Source: Euborellia annulipes (Eukaryota; Arthropoda; Insecta; Dermaptera; Anisolabididae). Taken from it: a stretch of DNA of 64,000 nucleotides. Below, in pieces: positions 42,709 through 54,299 of the stretch. The stretch spans positions 1 to 64,000 of the forward strand of contig JAKCPI010010857.1 of NCBI GenBank assembly GCA_023213315.1, written 5' to 3'. The first letter of the stretch is position 1; each line of letters starts with the position of its first letter. Below the pieces are notes generated by a model. The model was not told where the DNA came from and did no database searches. It saw only the letters and a list, made by a program, of their open reading frames with translations. A program made the position numbers and the translations under genes.

Positions 42709-43592
42709 AAATCTGGTGTAACTAGTCGCACAGAACACAACTTTTTCTTATCTATAATAATGTTTAAATTTTTTGTGTCGATATATATTTAGTAATGCCT
42801 ACATTAGAAAAAAATTAGGGATGTAAAATTTATAAACATGAGAAAATATTTATATTTTGTTACCATGGTAACCATTTCTACCTCTTTACTACCAAAGACG
42901 CCCCCGGGTGTGGCATGGTAGGTAGCGTGTCTACCTCCTATGCCAAACGCCGCGGGTTCGGACCCAGGCAGTCCGATGATTTTATTTAAGCCATTTGGAT
43001 ACCAGATGGCTTAAATGAAAATGCCTGAACCCCAAATACATTTATTAATTACAACGGTTATCGTATAAAGTCTTAAATGGCCTAAGTTGCCGAAAAGACT
43101 GTATGAATGTGGGTGTGAGTGTGAGTGTGAATGAGAAAAAGTGTGAATGTTTTTTAAAACAAAAACTACCAAAGACACGAAAGACAGAAAACAAGAGTAA
43201 AGTGGTCTTTAAAAGATTTCAAGGACAAAATGAGAATATACATTTTATAGAGCATTTAAAAAATCGTTGATTTATGAATTTTAATCAAAATCGTTGGAGC
43301 GAATTTTGAGAAAATCGGAAAAAACTAAAAAAGTAAAAGCTTATTTTCACGTCTCAGGGGAATGTCTAACTTAAATATAAAACTTCAACTTCCTAGCTCA
43401 ATTTCTTCATGCTTTAAATTGAACATACACACGCAGACAGACAGACAGACCATGTTGCAAAAACCACTTTTTTGGATTCAGGGGACCTCAAAACGTGAAG
43501 ATCCATCAAAATCTCGACATCGAATTTTTGACATGAATCCAATACTTTCTCTCTATATAGTATATTAACATATATAGGTAAGAGAAAGTAAA
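42709..43592 (-). repeat. R-family repeat, near complete, with nested SINE
   Basis: Runs from the hairpin side (AATCTGGTGTAACTAGTCGC) through TTACCATGGTAACCATTTCT, the SINE insertion at 42900-43164, GGATTCAGGGGACCTCAAAA and the terminal palindrome ending TAGGTAAGAGAAAGTAAA. Frames found in it also occur, broken, in other copies. Confidence 0.75.
42900..43164 (+). mobile_element. tRNA-derived SINE, full length
   Basis: Head GCCCCCGGGTGTGGCATGGT with a B box GGTTCGGACCC, the mirrored AAGCCATTTGGATACCAGAT core, GTCTTAAATGGCCTAAGTTG and the GTGTGAGTGTGAGTGTG tail. The exact 12-bp duplication ACTACCAAAGAC lies at 42888-42899 and 43165-43176. Confidence 0.88.
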
Positions 43593-43674
43593 AATAGAAT
43601 TAATTCTAATTTTTACTGTTAATGTTAATTACACTTAATTAATACCTAATGTTAATTACCCTTACTCTAATGTT

Positions 43675-43903
43675 TTTTTTTTTTTTTTTTTTAACATTCA
43701 CACTTTTTTCTCATTCACACTCACACTCACACACACATTCACACAGTCTTTTCGGCAACTCAGGCCATTTAAGACTTTTAGGCGATAACCGTTGTAATAT
43801 ATATTATCTATTGTGGGTTCAGGCATTTCTATTTAAGCCATCTGGTATCCAAATGGCTTAAATAAAATCATCGGACGCCTGGGTCCGAACCCGCGACGTT
43901 TGG
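43675..43903 (-). mobile_element. tRNA-derived SINE, 5'-truncated
   Basis: Poly-T at 43673-43692 starts the minus-strand copy, which stops within the head after CCGAACCCGCGACGTTTGG. TACTCTAATGTT occurs on both sides (43663-43674, 43904-43915). The 5' truncation fits copying by a LINE-type enzyme. Confidence 0.85.
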
Positions 43904-43915
43904 TACTCTAATGTT

Positions 43916-44790
43916 AATTAACATTTCGATTATGAGAAATTCCTCGGTTATCATTATTGACAATATCAAAATATCGTTTAATAATATTTCGTAATCTAAT
44001 TTTAATTTTCTCCCACGATAAATATTTAATAAATGAATGCATAAATAGTCTAATAAATAAAAGAGATTTTTATTTTGTAACTATAATTTCTCATTATATA
44101 TCCTATGAACGAATTGCGACATTCTGGAATGGGTACAGTGCATTACTTGAACCTGTATTTGCCACTGAGAGCAAGAACAGGAAACCCGGTTTTCGCGTGG
44201 GAAATGGACCTCTAGCCTTTTTATAGGAGAAAGCTCTCTCCCCTCCCTCTCCACCTGACAGTCAACCAAGTCCTCTCTATATTAGAATATACGGCCCTTG
44301 AGATACCCGCATCTTTATGTCTGCCCTTGTGATTGAGATTGGGCTTTCTTTCTTATTCCCAGAGCGGGGAAAATAATCTTGGGATCTATTTGAAAGAGAA
44401 AATTTAATTTAAAATAAAAAACGGTAACCCTATATTCGCTTTAAATATTAGACGTATGAACTCAATTCTTATTTTTAAGATAAGATTCTATGCGATAATA
44501 AAAATAAATATAATCGAAGGGAATTTCCTATAAATAAAAATTATCTTTATTCTAATCGAATTCAAAAAGAGATAGTAAAAGGCATCTATTTATTTTCGAA
44601 ATACAATAAAGCGCGGCTTGGATTTGAAATTTTACAAAAAATATGGAATAACTAATTGTATAGTAAACAATTTTGATTATCGAAGGTAAAAGAAGTCTTT
44701 GCGTTGAGATATATTATTAAGTTTTAGCATGTAACCATATTTCGGCAACCATTTCTACTATGAAGTACAAAGTTCTTCAAACAATCATAC
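43916..44790. other. intergenic sequence
   Basis: A less AT-rich block at 44120-44350 (GGAAACCCGGTTTTCGCGTG, CTCTCCCCTCCCTCTCC) belongs to no repeat family seen here. Frames of 62 and 89 codons overlap it on opposite strands without recognisable products. Confidence 0.35.
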
Positions 44791-44799
44791 TATCCGGGC

Positions 44800-45170
44800 T
44801 GGAGTTCGGTGCCGAAAAATTGGAAAAAATTAAAAAAGTATTATATGTACCTCAGTAAAGTACTAGTACTCGAAGAGGCCCAAAGATAAAACGTAGCCTA
44901 ATTTTTATATTGTTACTTAAAATTTGAAATAAATCAAAGTGAATTTTTAAGAAAATTGGAAAAACTAAAAAAGTATATCAGTAAAGTACTAGTACGCCTG
45001 GTGAGATCAATCATAATTTGTTTTCTATACCACAAATAATAAATATTTAAAATTTTAAAGAAATCGGTAAAGAAAATTTCGAGAAAAGTGGAAAAAACTA
45101 AAAAAGTACATCAGTAAAGTACTAGTACTCGAGGTTTCCCAAATACGATATCAATCGTGCGTATATAAAT
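44800..45170 (+). repeat. AGTACT-module units, three tandem
   Basis: AAAAAGTATATCAGTAAAGT-like phrases recur at about 44840, 44970 and 45105, each followed by CTAGTACTCGA/CGCC and then CCCAAA. The same unit type as at 5240-5570. Confidence 0.65.
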
Positions 45171-45255
45171 AAAAAAACTGAAAAATTCACGCCATCCACT
45201 ATCTTCAGTTAGGTTGTGGCATTTAATAAAATAATAAATATGGATATTAGAAAAG

Positions 45256-45294
45256 TCCCCCCCCCCTTCCGTTTTGAGCTGGCTACGCCCATGA
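45256..45294. mobile_element. hAT end fragment
   Basis: A C-run then GAGCTGGCTACGCCCATG is a hAT-like right terminus; the left end was not found. Confidence 0.4.
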
Positions 45295-45397
45295 ATAGGG
45301 TAATTTCTAAAAATAATAAAAAAAGAATATTTTTTAAATAATGAAATTATAGATCAAAAATGAAGAGCAAAAAAAAATAAAATAATACCTAATAATA

Positions 45398-45450
45398 AAA
45401 ACGGGGTCTAAATGGCCTCAGATGCCGAAAAAGACCTTGAACAAATTTTA
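45398..45450 (+). repeat. SINE core fragment
   Basis: GGTCTAAATGGCCTCAGATG then CCGAAAAAGACCTTGAACAA and poly-A: the shared SINE core with a different tail from the main family. Confidence 0.45.
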
Positions 45451-46251
45451 AAAAAAATCATAAAAAAAGCCTAAAGATTCTAAGTGGCCTCAATACAAGA
45501 GACATAAAAAAAGTATATTTATTAAAAATAGTTGATCAAACAAGTAGCCTACGTCTATATATCCTTATTCTGATATGATCTCTCTGTGACCAAAGATTTT
45601 GTCAGAAATTGTCCCCAAGATCATGCAGAATGTAGATGATTTTTTTACCACCATAATGAGTTACTATTTTTTGAATTTCTACTTAAAAATAGCATAATAG
45701 AGTTTAAATGTAATTTTATGTGAACTGAATTCGTCGTCGTTGGTTTAAAGAAGGGAACATTCAATTTAAGAGAATATCCAATTTCTTGAATTACTGTAAT
45801 TTATATCCTTTTATTTTATTTTTTATTCCTCATTCGTAAAGACGGAAAGAAAGGCTTTCGATCTGAAGAAAGGAGAAAAAAAAAATACAGGAAGGAAGGA
45901 AATCTTAATTTTCAATTTTTATCTGTTATTGTAGAGTGGAAAAATTCATAAAATGTTTTTGTTTTGAATTGATATTACAAGCAAGACTATATGGTATTTC
46001 AACTTGTTATAAAATTTTTAGAATTTTTTTTTATCATAATTTGGGTTTCTGTTTAGCGTCAAGAAATAAAATGTTTTGAATCATTTCGATTGAATTCATA
46101 TTTTTTTTTTTTTTTTTTAATTAGTAACAAACATAATTTATATAAATTTTGCAGTACTATGAGGAGGGAAATCCTGACTTTAAGATCATGTTCCAAGAGA
46201 AAAAAATTATATTTATATTTTGGCTAATATAAGTGGAACGAAGAAATTTAG
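45451..46251. other. AT-rich intergenic sequence
   Basis: No gene is recognised. Confidence 0.45.
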
Positions 46252-46464
46252 TGCAGTCAGTTTCAATATTAACAGCCACCCCTAGAGAATAGAGCCGTGA
46301 AGTTAGGCAACCGGAGCGCTTATCTGTCCTAAGTGTTGTCTCAAAGATACTATTTCCCCTGTAATACTAAAAAAAGTTTATTTATTTATTTTCTAAGCGC
46401 TCTGGTTGTCTAACTTCATGGCTCTTTTCTCTAGGGTGGCGGTTAATATTGAAACTGACAGTGC
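46252..46464. mobile_element. MITE with 70-bp inverted repeats
   Basis: TGCAGTCAGTTTCAATATTA on the left mirrors TAATATTGAAACTGACAGTG on the right. The mirror continues through CCACCCCTAGAGAATAGAGC and GAAGTTAGGCAACCGGAGCG. The CTGGTTGTCTAACTTC phrase is shared with the array at 27583-28090. Confidence 0.75.
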
Positions 46465-47630
46465 TTACAAAAAAACTGTTCCAAAATAAATGTTTATCCG
46501 ATTTTACAATAAATAAACGAAACTAAAATATTCATATCTATATGCTATGTATTTATTAAAAAAATAATTAAAAATATTTAACATCATTAAGAACATAATC
46601 ATTATGTAGCCTATTTAATATACAGAATAAAAAGAGATTAAACAACACAAAAAAAGACCCCCAAAATTGTGACTATTAAAAAAATCAACTTTATTTTTTC
46701 TTCTAAAACAAATTTATTAACTTTTTAAAACCTCTGGTTTAAATTTTTAACTTTAAAAAAAAAGTGAAACTTCTATAAGCAGTCAGAAAAAATTCGATTT
46801 ATGCTCCTTTAAGTGTTACAAAACGCAGCATCCCATTCACAGTGGTTGTGTTAGTATGGAGAGAACTCTCAAGATCACGTGCACAATGAACTGATCCGTG
46901 ATCAAGAAAAAGACGAGACTAGACTCAATACATTTATAACTCAAAAACCAGATATATTTGAAAATAATTTGAACCAATTTCCTAAACATTTCTTATAATA
47001 GATTTCACTTGCAATTGTAAAAAATGCAAGTAAAAAGTGCAAGTTTTGTTAGCGTGCAAAAAATGAAACGAACATAATGCAGGGAAAAATGTGTAAATTA
47101 CACTTCAATGGCAAGCGAAATGAATAAATCTAATGAATGAGAATTCATTTTTTCTACTGTGTATATTTATTTTTAGATTATTCCAACCGAACTATAGTGA
47201 ACTAACCGAAATCGGACCAAAGGACATTGCTGTTTATATCTTTTATACTCTTTTTTTGTAATTTTTTTAAAAACATTGGACCAAGAAAAAAAAATCTTTG
47301 TGAATATTTTTTAACAAACTAGTGGACATGTTGGATCTGCAATTGTCCAAATGGATTTCCACTCTGTAGCCGCGAGGCTTTCCCAACCGTGCAGTGTATT
47401 TAATGCGACACTCGAAATCAATTAACTGTACCAGAGCAGAAAAGCATGACCATGGTTGTATATAGATGGAGAAGAGGATGCATCACCGCCATTACCATTA
47501 GAACAAATATGGCTGATCTTTCTTTTTAATATAAACATTTTTTAAAGTACTAGATTGAATTGTAAATAAATTCTTAAGATTTTTAAATTTCAGAAATATT
47601 AATAGCGATTAATTAATAAAAGATTGGGTA
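46465..47630. other. AT-rich intergenic sequence
   Basis: No gene is supported. Slightly less AT-rich patches (46840-46920, 47380-47510) carry no recognisable signal. Confidence 0.4.
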
Positions 47631-47916
47631 AGTGCTAAAGGGCGCATCCAGCAACAGAGGCCATTCGCGCCGCTAGCGTTTCTTAGACATCATATTTAAC
47701 ACCATTGTATAGATTATTAATAAAACCAAGCATGGTAGAGAGATTGAGAGTTGTGAGTCTTCCAAAAATCTAATGTGTATTATGTCTAATAATCCTAGAA
47801 AAGGAGGGAAGACTCTTTTCTATATCTCTCTGGAATGCCCCTTAAAGATATCAAAATTCTCGTCTCTTTTGCTAGGAGTCAGAGATTCGCTTCCCGTTCC
47901 AAATAAAGAAAATTTT

Positions 47917-47992
47917 AAATAAAACCATCCGACTGCCTGCGACTTTTGGTATACGAGGCTAGCACGCTAACCCCTACACCAAGCCCGAGGGC
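47917..47992 (-). repeat. SINE head fragment
   Basis: AAATAAAACCATCCGACTGC...GGCTAGCACGCTAACCCCTA then CACCAAGCCCGAGGGC is the inverse of the SINE head; part of the B-box region is deleted. Confidence 0.55.
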
Positions 47993-48039
47993 TAATAAAA
48001 TTTTGAATAAACAAAAATGTCTAGTAAGTCTCAGGGATG

Positions 48040-48290
48040 TCATTTGCCCCCCCCCCCCCCCCCCCCATTCTCAAGTATAAGTATAGAAGATGGTATAGAT
48101 AAAAAAATATAGCGAGAGGATGTGGCGTGCCAAGTTGTTTAAATAAGGGAAGGTGTATGCTTGTTTCTTGGCAATGAGAAAAATAACTTTTAGGGTGTTT
48201 TCTCCGAATATTTCGAAAAAATATAGCAGCAGCACATGAAGTAAAAAAATTTTGCCCCCCCCTCCACCAAGCAAGAACTGAAATGATGTC
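48040..48290. repeat. poly-C bounded repeat
   Basis: A C-run of about 20 (48047-48066) and a second CCCCCCCCCTCC tract (48253-48264) bracket AT-rich sequence, and GATGTCA occurs on both outer sides. It has the general look of a hAT-like MITE, but the ends were not resolved. Two overlapping frames are by-products. Confidence 0.3.
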
Positions 48291-48904
48291 ACTGTGTTTA
48301 CTTTTTGTCATGTAATAATAGAATTCCAAAATGTTTGTATGTTATTGTACAAATGTGATTAATTTGATAATTAAGTCTAATTACGCTTATTTTGGGAATA
48401 GTTATTCCAAGAATATGTGATAAATTTGAGTAAATAAATCCTTTCTACCTCAAAACAGTATAAATTAAACGAGGATAGAAATGTTTGGTTTATATTCATT
48501 TCTATTTTATAAAAATTTTCTTTCTATAAATGTTTTTCATCAAATAATAAATAAAAACAAAACGAATCCTTACTTCGTCAACAAGAGAGTCACTGCAGAG
48601 ATAATTGAAACAAGAATCAATAATAATTATACCGGTATATCATTTAAACCCTTCATTTATTATGAAGACGCCTGGAAGTAGGCAACCAAAAATGCAGGCA
48701 AGCAAAGGGAGTAGAAGAGGAAGGGGGCGCTAGGCGCTCTTCTCTCATCTCCCTCAAGGATTACAAGCTCTCTCTACTCTTTCCCTTCGACGCCTATGGT
48801 AATATATATCCAATAAAAATAAAAATTATTAATAAAATAATAATTTCCCTCCCCCGTGAAAGGTTAAAGATAATGACATATGTTAATATTTAAAATATCA
48901 AAAG
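48291..48904. other. AT-rich intergenic sequence
   Basis: A 66-codon plus-strand frame (48481-48681) has no recognised family. A GC-richer patch at 48665-48805 is unassigned. Confidence 0.35.
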
Positions 48905-49245
48905 CCAAGAAGAATGAGTTCGGATTCCAGGTGGTTTGATGAATTTATTTATATAATTTGGATACCAAATGGTATAAATAAATTTGTCTGGATTACATGT
49001 ATCGTTAAATATTTACAAGCTATAAATGGAAGCCGTGATGCAAATAATTTTTGTGATTGATTAATTGAATAAAGATTATAGCCTCCCACATAGCACTGCA
49101 ACCAAAAAGCGGACATTTAGACCTCGAAGGGACGATGCTGCAACTTTGGGACATCGCAGAACGTCCCTGCGGCGTCGAAATGTCCGATTTTTGGTTGCAG
49201 TGCTATGTGGGCTATATGCCCTCAGATGCCGAGACTTTAAAAAAA
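48905..49245 (+). repeat. diverged SINE split by a MITE
   Basis: GAGTTCGGATTCCAGGTGGT and ATTTGGATACCAAATGGTAT give the B-box and mirrored core. After the MITE, TGCCCTCAGATGCCGAGACT and poly-A give the shared core and tail. Confidence 0.5.
49081..49212. mobile_element. palindromic MITE (CCCACATAGC ends)
   Basis: Arms of about 50 bp mirror each other: CCCACATAGCACTGCAACCA against TGGTTGCAGTGCTATGTGGG, then CGGACATTTAGACCTCGAAG against its inverse. TATA borders both sides. Two 61-88-codon frames exist only because of the palindrome. Confidence 0.7.
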
Positions 49246-49385
49246 AATGAGATGATTCTACTTACAGTTACCGGGAAAAAAGAAAAAAATGAAGATTACC
49301 TGAAACAAATAAATAAAGTAATTAATAATAAAATCAAATTACATTATTATAAAAATTCTAGTGTATATAAAATAAATTCTTATGT

Positions 49386-49490
49386 AAAAAATTCGGTGTG
49401 ATAGTGGCACGGCACACAACTTTTTTAACTTCAGTAATTAAAAGTTGTGTTCGGTGCTTGTCACACCAAATTTTCTCTGTCGATATATAT
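49386..49490. repeat. R-family terminal hairpin, solo
   Basis: AATTCGGTGTGATAGTGGCA...CACAACTTTT mirrors AAAAGTTGTGTTCGGTGCTT...CACACCAAATTT, with GTCGATATATATTTA after it. The rest of the R repeat is missing. Confidence 0.65.
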
Positions 49491-50160
49491 TTAAATTTCT
49501 TTGAAAGCTTATATATTAAATTATTTTGTGCCTGTATAAAACCTCAAAACCGTATTCTTATCAGGGCTACCTGATAAACGGTAAATAAAAGAAAAGTAAT
49601 TAATCTAGTTTACAAAAAAATATAGTAAGCTCATCATTATTCATCCATTTGATGATTCATTAATCTATCCTTCAATTTATGAGGACACGTGAACATCTCT
49701 TGATTGCCACCATTTTGATTAATTCTCCCCCCCCTCCCCCTCTCACTTTCAATGATGAAAGTTACGAAGGTATCCTTGAGAATTGCAGATTGATTTTTAA
49801 ACGACTTTATTATTAGCTTTCAATAAAATAAATAAATATATAACACTTTATTTTAATCTGATAAAACTTTTGAAAAATTTTGTTGTTTTTGTATTAAAAA
49901 ATTTTTTTTTAATTTCTGGTCCCAGGGCATATGCACGAATAAAAAAAAATAAGTAGATGAAATGGAGAAAAATAACAGCTCTTTTCTAGATCACTTACGT
50001 CATATTTCGACTGATTTTATAGAATTTTTTGAAATTAAACTATCAACCGTAGGGTCTAGTTGAAATTTAATAATAATGTTTTGTACCATCTCTGTTAAAG
50101 AATCAAATTCAAAAAAAATATTGTAACATAATGTTTTTTATGTATATAATTGCTTTGATG
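49491..50160. other. AT-rich intergenic sequence
   Basis: No gene. Part of 49960-50110 recalls the inner region of the long-inverted-repeat element at 35213. Confidence 0.35.
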
Positions 50161-50180
50161 ATTGCGTGAAGTTAGACACT

Positions 50181-50320
50181 AGCTTCATGGGAATGACTGT
50201 TGATGGCGCTGATGATTGTGTCTAACTTCATGGGAATGATAGTAGATGGCGCTGACGTCATTGCATATAAAATGCACGTAACTGTCTCTTAGAGGTTAGT
50301 TCACTTGAGTCGGGGTAAGT
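50181..50320 (+). promoter_or_regulatory. candidate RNA polymerase II promoter
   Basis: Two direct 32-bp copies with AACTTCATGGGAATGA...GATGGCGCTGA (50181-50212, 50224-50255) precede a TGACGTCA palindrome (50253-50260), the CRE/ATF recognition sequence. TATAAAA lies at 50266-50272, an initiator-like TCACTT at 50301-50306 and a splice-donor-like GGGGTAAGT at 50312-50320. The spacing is about right for a TATA promoter and a short first exon. No coding exon follows in the next kilobases, so a retrotransposon LTR remnant is equally possible. Confidence 0.35.
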
Positions 50321-50364
50321 GCACAGTACTTGAAAACGACTACAAAAAAAGCAGTCGAAAAGTT

Positions 50365-50512
50365 GTACAATATTTATATTTTTAATAAATAATTAAATAT
50401 TGAGGGCTGAATGACTTCGGGTTCACAGCCGGTAAATAAAGAATTAAAAAAATAAATAAATAAATAATTAATACAAATGTGGCCTATAATTAAAAACTCC
50501 CAAAATAATAAA
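50365..50512. mobile_element. AGGAGAA-type MITE, split copy
   Basis: AATATTTATATTTTTAATAA and, after an intervening TTCGGGTTCACAGCC piece, ACAAATGTGGCCTATAATTA then AAAACTCCC match the arms of the MITE at 13071-13201. Confidence 0.45.
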
Positions 50513-50529
50513 ATGTTATATTCTCTCTT

Positions 50530-50722
50530 CAGGCATTAGTGTCAGAACTGACAATGAGGACTAACTTTTATGGGATTAATACTGAGGTGGGTTCCCGTTT
50601 CCTTCCTCAGGAGGAGGCATATCTCAAATAGAGTTGGATAATTTTTTGCCATGAGGTGGATTTGAACTCGAGTTGTCTTCAATATAAGCTTAACTGCTTT
50701 ATCCACTCGCCTCCTATATATT
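50530..50722 (-). mobile_element. second tRNA-derived SINE family
   Basis: On the minus strand GGAGGCGAGTGGATAAAGCA has an A-box-like TGGATAAAGCAG, and CGAGTTCAAATCCACCTCAT has a B-box core GTTCAAATCC at tRNA-like spacing. The body includes GCCTCCTCCTGAGGAAGG-like sequence. A 70-codon frame through it is incidental. Confidence 0.55.
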
Positions 50723-50759
50723 ATTTTTAAAAACCGGATAATCCAAACCACCACCAGAT

Positions 50760-51985
50760 TTCCGTTGTAAATATTAAGACTTTAATTTTATTTCTTATTC
50801 TCCCCATCCTCTCTATGAGTTAATTATCTTCGAAAATGTCAAATATCATTCAAAGGTCTTTGACATAATTGTTAATAACGAATCATCTTATACTTGACGC
50901 ATATACTTAAAAGCAAAAGTCCTGAAAGGTCATTGTGAGTGAATGTTATTGGCAGTCACCTTTACGTCTATCGCCTTATTGTTTGCATTCGATTTCACTT
51001 GATTTTTTTTTTTTTATTGTCAGATTTGAATTTTTAATGAATCTTGAATGATGTTGCAACTTCTATCTCACAGCATCACCAAAGATCCTCCTCCTTCTTC
51101 TCCCTCTCCTTCTTGATTTGAACTACAAGTCAAGGCAAACTGCCTTTTTATATTATACATAAAACATCAAGAAAAGAGAGGGAAGAAAAAAAAAAAATTT
51201 CTACGACATGTGTTTCTCAATATCGTTATTCGATTTTTCTTTTCTTTCACATATATATTATCCAGCTATCAACCAAGTTTAATTTGTTTCATATTATTTT
51301 TCTTTTTTATTAAAAAAAAAAAAAAAATTTAAGTGTTTTTATTTTTGCATCAGCTTGCAAATATTTAATTTATATATCCTTTTTTTTTATCTTGCATATT
51401 ATTTATGACTCATAAAAAATCTCTTGTGTAAACAGTTTTTTGGGGGGTGCATTAGTGCCCGGCGTCGTTTTGTAGCGCCATTAAGAAAGTACCGCCTTTC
51501 ATTTGCCACTTTTAAAACCGCCACTTTGTTTTATTATTTACTTAGCATATTTTTTTTTTTTTTTATGGAGATGAACTAAATAATAATCATCATGTCAAAG
51601 TTGATTATAAAATTTTAACTAAAAAAAATTAATGTTAAAAATTCATTACATGGATATTTATTTTAAATTTATTTAACCATATTTTTGTAAATTTATATAA
51701 AGGTATAATATTTTACTTATGAAGTGTATATTAGCTATTAAAATTAATAAGTACCAAGGTTACATCCCCCTCTAACTGGAAAATCAGAATAATATTTAAC
51801 TGCTGATCTAATATCTTAAGGATTTTAAATTATTATATAATATCAATATTAAATTAGAAAAGAAGTTAGAACTCTATTTACTCTCCAATTAATGATGAGT
51901 TTCGACTTAAGGCTGCACTATTATTAAGATGGAAATATGTCCTTGACCTATGCGAACATTAGCTTCTGGTGGCAAAGGTCAAGAG
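50760..51985. other. AT-rich intergenic sequence
   Basis: No gene. A pyrimidine-rich run (TCCTCCTCCTTCTTCTCC) lies at 51085-51110. A GC-richer piece at 51450-51530 (GTGCCCGGCGTCG, AAAACCGCC) is unassigned. Confidence 0.4.
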
Positions 51986-51989
51986 TTTT

Positions 51990-52762
51990 TCTTACCCTAT
52001 ATATGAAATATATAGGGAAAGTATTGGGGGATCATGTCAAAAATTCGATGTTGAGATTTTGATGGATAAACATGTTTTGAGGTCCCCTGAGTCCAAAAAG
52101 TTGGGTTCCCAAATTGGTCTGTCTGTGTGTAACGCTTTTTAGCATGAAGGAATTGAGCTATAGGATTGAAATTTTATATTTAAGTTAGGTCACCCCTATG
52201 GGACAGTCGAAATGAAGCTTTTGAACAAAATCGGCCAAAAAGTTCTAGTACTTTACTGATGTACTTTTTCAGATTTTTCTTCTTCAATTTTCTCGAAATT
52301 CGCTCCAACAGATTTTGATTAAAATTCAAAAATCATTTATTTTTTAGATGGTCTTTAAAATGTATATTCTCATTTTGCATTGAAATCTTTTGAAGCTTTT
52401 TTTGTAATTATAGGAAAGATTTAGATTTTTAAATTAATTTTCCGGCTCTTCCGGCTTCCATAGAGCCAATGATAAATCCCTATGGGGATTTGTATGTTAA
52501 TTTCGATTCAAAAGGGGTCCCCCTTTGGAACTTTTTACATATTTAAATATTTTTTTTTTCCAATTATTAAATTTTGTATTTGTTTAGGATTCTGTATTGT
52601 GTATAAAATATCCAAATATGAGATTAAAAGTTTGAAAAATAACCATAGTTTATTTCAAGCAAGCAGTCAACATTTAAAATACACAGAGCCTATGGAAATT
52701 TTGAATCATTTGACTTTTTTTTCTTTCTCTCTTACCGAAGGGTAAGAGAAAGTTGTGTGCTG
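51990..52762 (+). repeat. R-family repeat, long form
   Basis: Head TTCTTACCCTATATATGAAA, TTTTGAGGTCCCCTGAGTCC, the AGTACT module (52243) and CATTGAAATCTTTTGAAG. An extra segment follows (GATTTGTATGTTAATTTCGA, CAAATATGAGATTAAA, ACCATAGTTTATTTC; 52440-52695), and then half of the terminal hairpin (CTTACCGAAGGGTAAG, AAAGTTGTGTGCTG). Confidence 0.7.
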
Positions 52763-53269
52763 CTTTTTTTCTGAAATTTTACTTTTCTTTTTTGCATTAG
52801 GTGAGTGGTTTTATTTTTCTTTGAAATTTAGATTTTTATTTTATACCAGTAGAATGGATGATGGAATGTAGTCAAAGTGCGTGATTAAATAATAAATATT
52901 AAAATTTCCTTTTAATAAATATTAGATTCTTTTGTTTTTAAATTACATAATTATTAATTAGTTTGGACCTTGTGTGTTTAACCAACGTCATATTTAAATA
53001 TGGTACGATATATCGGGGAATTCTTTTCAATCATTTATTAATGCAAAAATATATTTTATATATAATAGGATAAAATAATAAATGTTGGCTCCCCATCTCA
53101 TTAAGATTTGAATCCAAGTATCTATATTTATTGCACACATTCAGATATAAATGAAAATGCAGAAATATTGCATTACATTTTTGTAATCTATAATTATTAA
53201 TGGAAATCTCTGTGATTTGTGTATATACTACATATAAATCAGAAATATAGGATCAACAGATTCTTTTAC

Positions 53270-53416
53270 ATTTTTACTTTCTCTTACCTATGTATATATG
53301 TAATATATATATAGAGAGAAAGTATTGGTTTCATGTCAAAAATTCGATGTCGAGATTTTGATGGATCTTCACGTTTTGAGGTCCCCTGAATCCAAAAAAG
53401 TGGTTTTCGCGACATG

Positions 53417-53458
<42 letters not shown>

Positions 53459-54299
53459 GTGTGTGTGTGTGTGTGTGTGTCTGTGTGTGTTCAATTTTAA
53501 GCATGAAGGAATTGAGCTATGAGGCTGAAATTTTATATTTAAGTTAAACACCCCCGGGACCGACAAAATAAGCTTTTAATCAAAATCGGCCAAAAAGTAC
53601 TAGTACTTTACTGATGTACTTTTTCAGTATTTTTCGATTTTCTCAAAATTCGCTCTAACGATTTTGATTAAAATTCAAAAATCAATTATTTTTTAGATGC
53701 TCTTCAAATGTATATTCTCGTTTTGCCCTCAAAATTGTTTGAAGCACACTTTACTCTTGTGCTTCATAGGAAAGATAGGAGAAATAAATGGTTGCCATGG
53801 TAACCGAATTTAAATCTTTTTCTTTTTATTAGATTAAAAATCAATTATTATTTAAACGCCCATTTTTTTTTCGGAGAAAACATATCTCTCTCTCTCACAA
53901 AACTATCTTCTCTCTTTCTACGCGTTTTAAATTTTTCTACCTTATCTTCGCATTTGGCCAATGTTAATTTCCTATAGGGATTTGTATGTTAATTTCGATT
54001 CAAAAGGGGGTCCCCTTAGAACTTTTTTAGGCATTTAAAATTTTTTTTCCAATTCTTATGAAATTTTGTATTTATTTACGAATCTATATTGTGTATAAAA
54101 TGTCCAAATATGAGATTAAAATTTTGAAAAATAACCATAGTTTATTTGAAGCAGTCAACATTTAAAATGCAAGTTTGAAACTAAGGTGCTATGGGAAACT
54201 AAATATATCTCGACACAAAAAATCTGGTGTGACCAGCACAGTGCGCAACTTTCTCTTACCGAAGGGTAAGAGAAAGTTGTGTGCTGTGCGCCAGTCACA

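Noticed and set aside
49065..49401. two overlapping plus-strand frames
   Set aside because: They span a palindromic MITE and SINE fragments.
53419..53490. GTCT/GT run as a regulatory element
   Set aside because: It is a microsatellite expansion at a point where other R copies have only one to four GTCT units.
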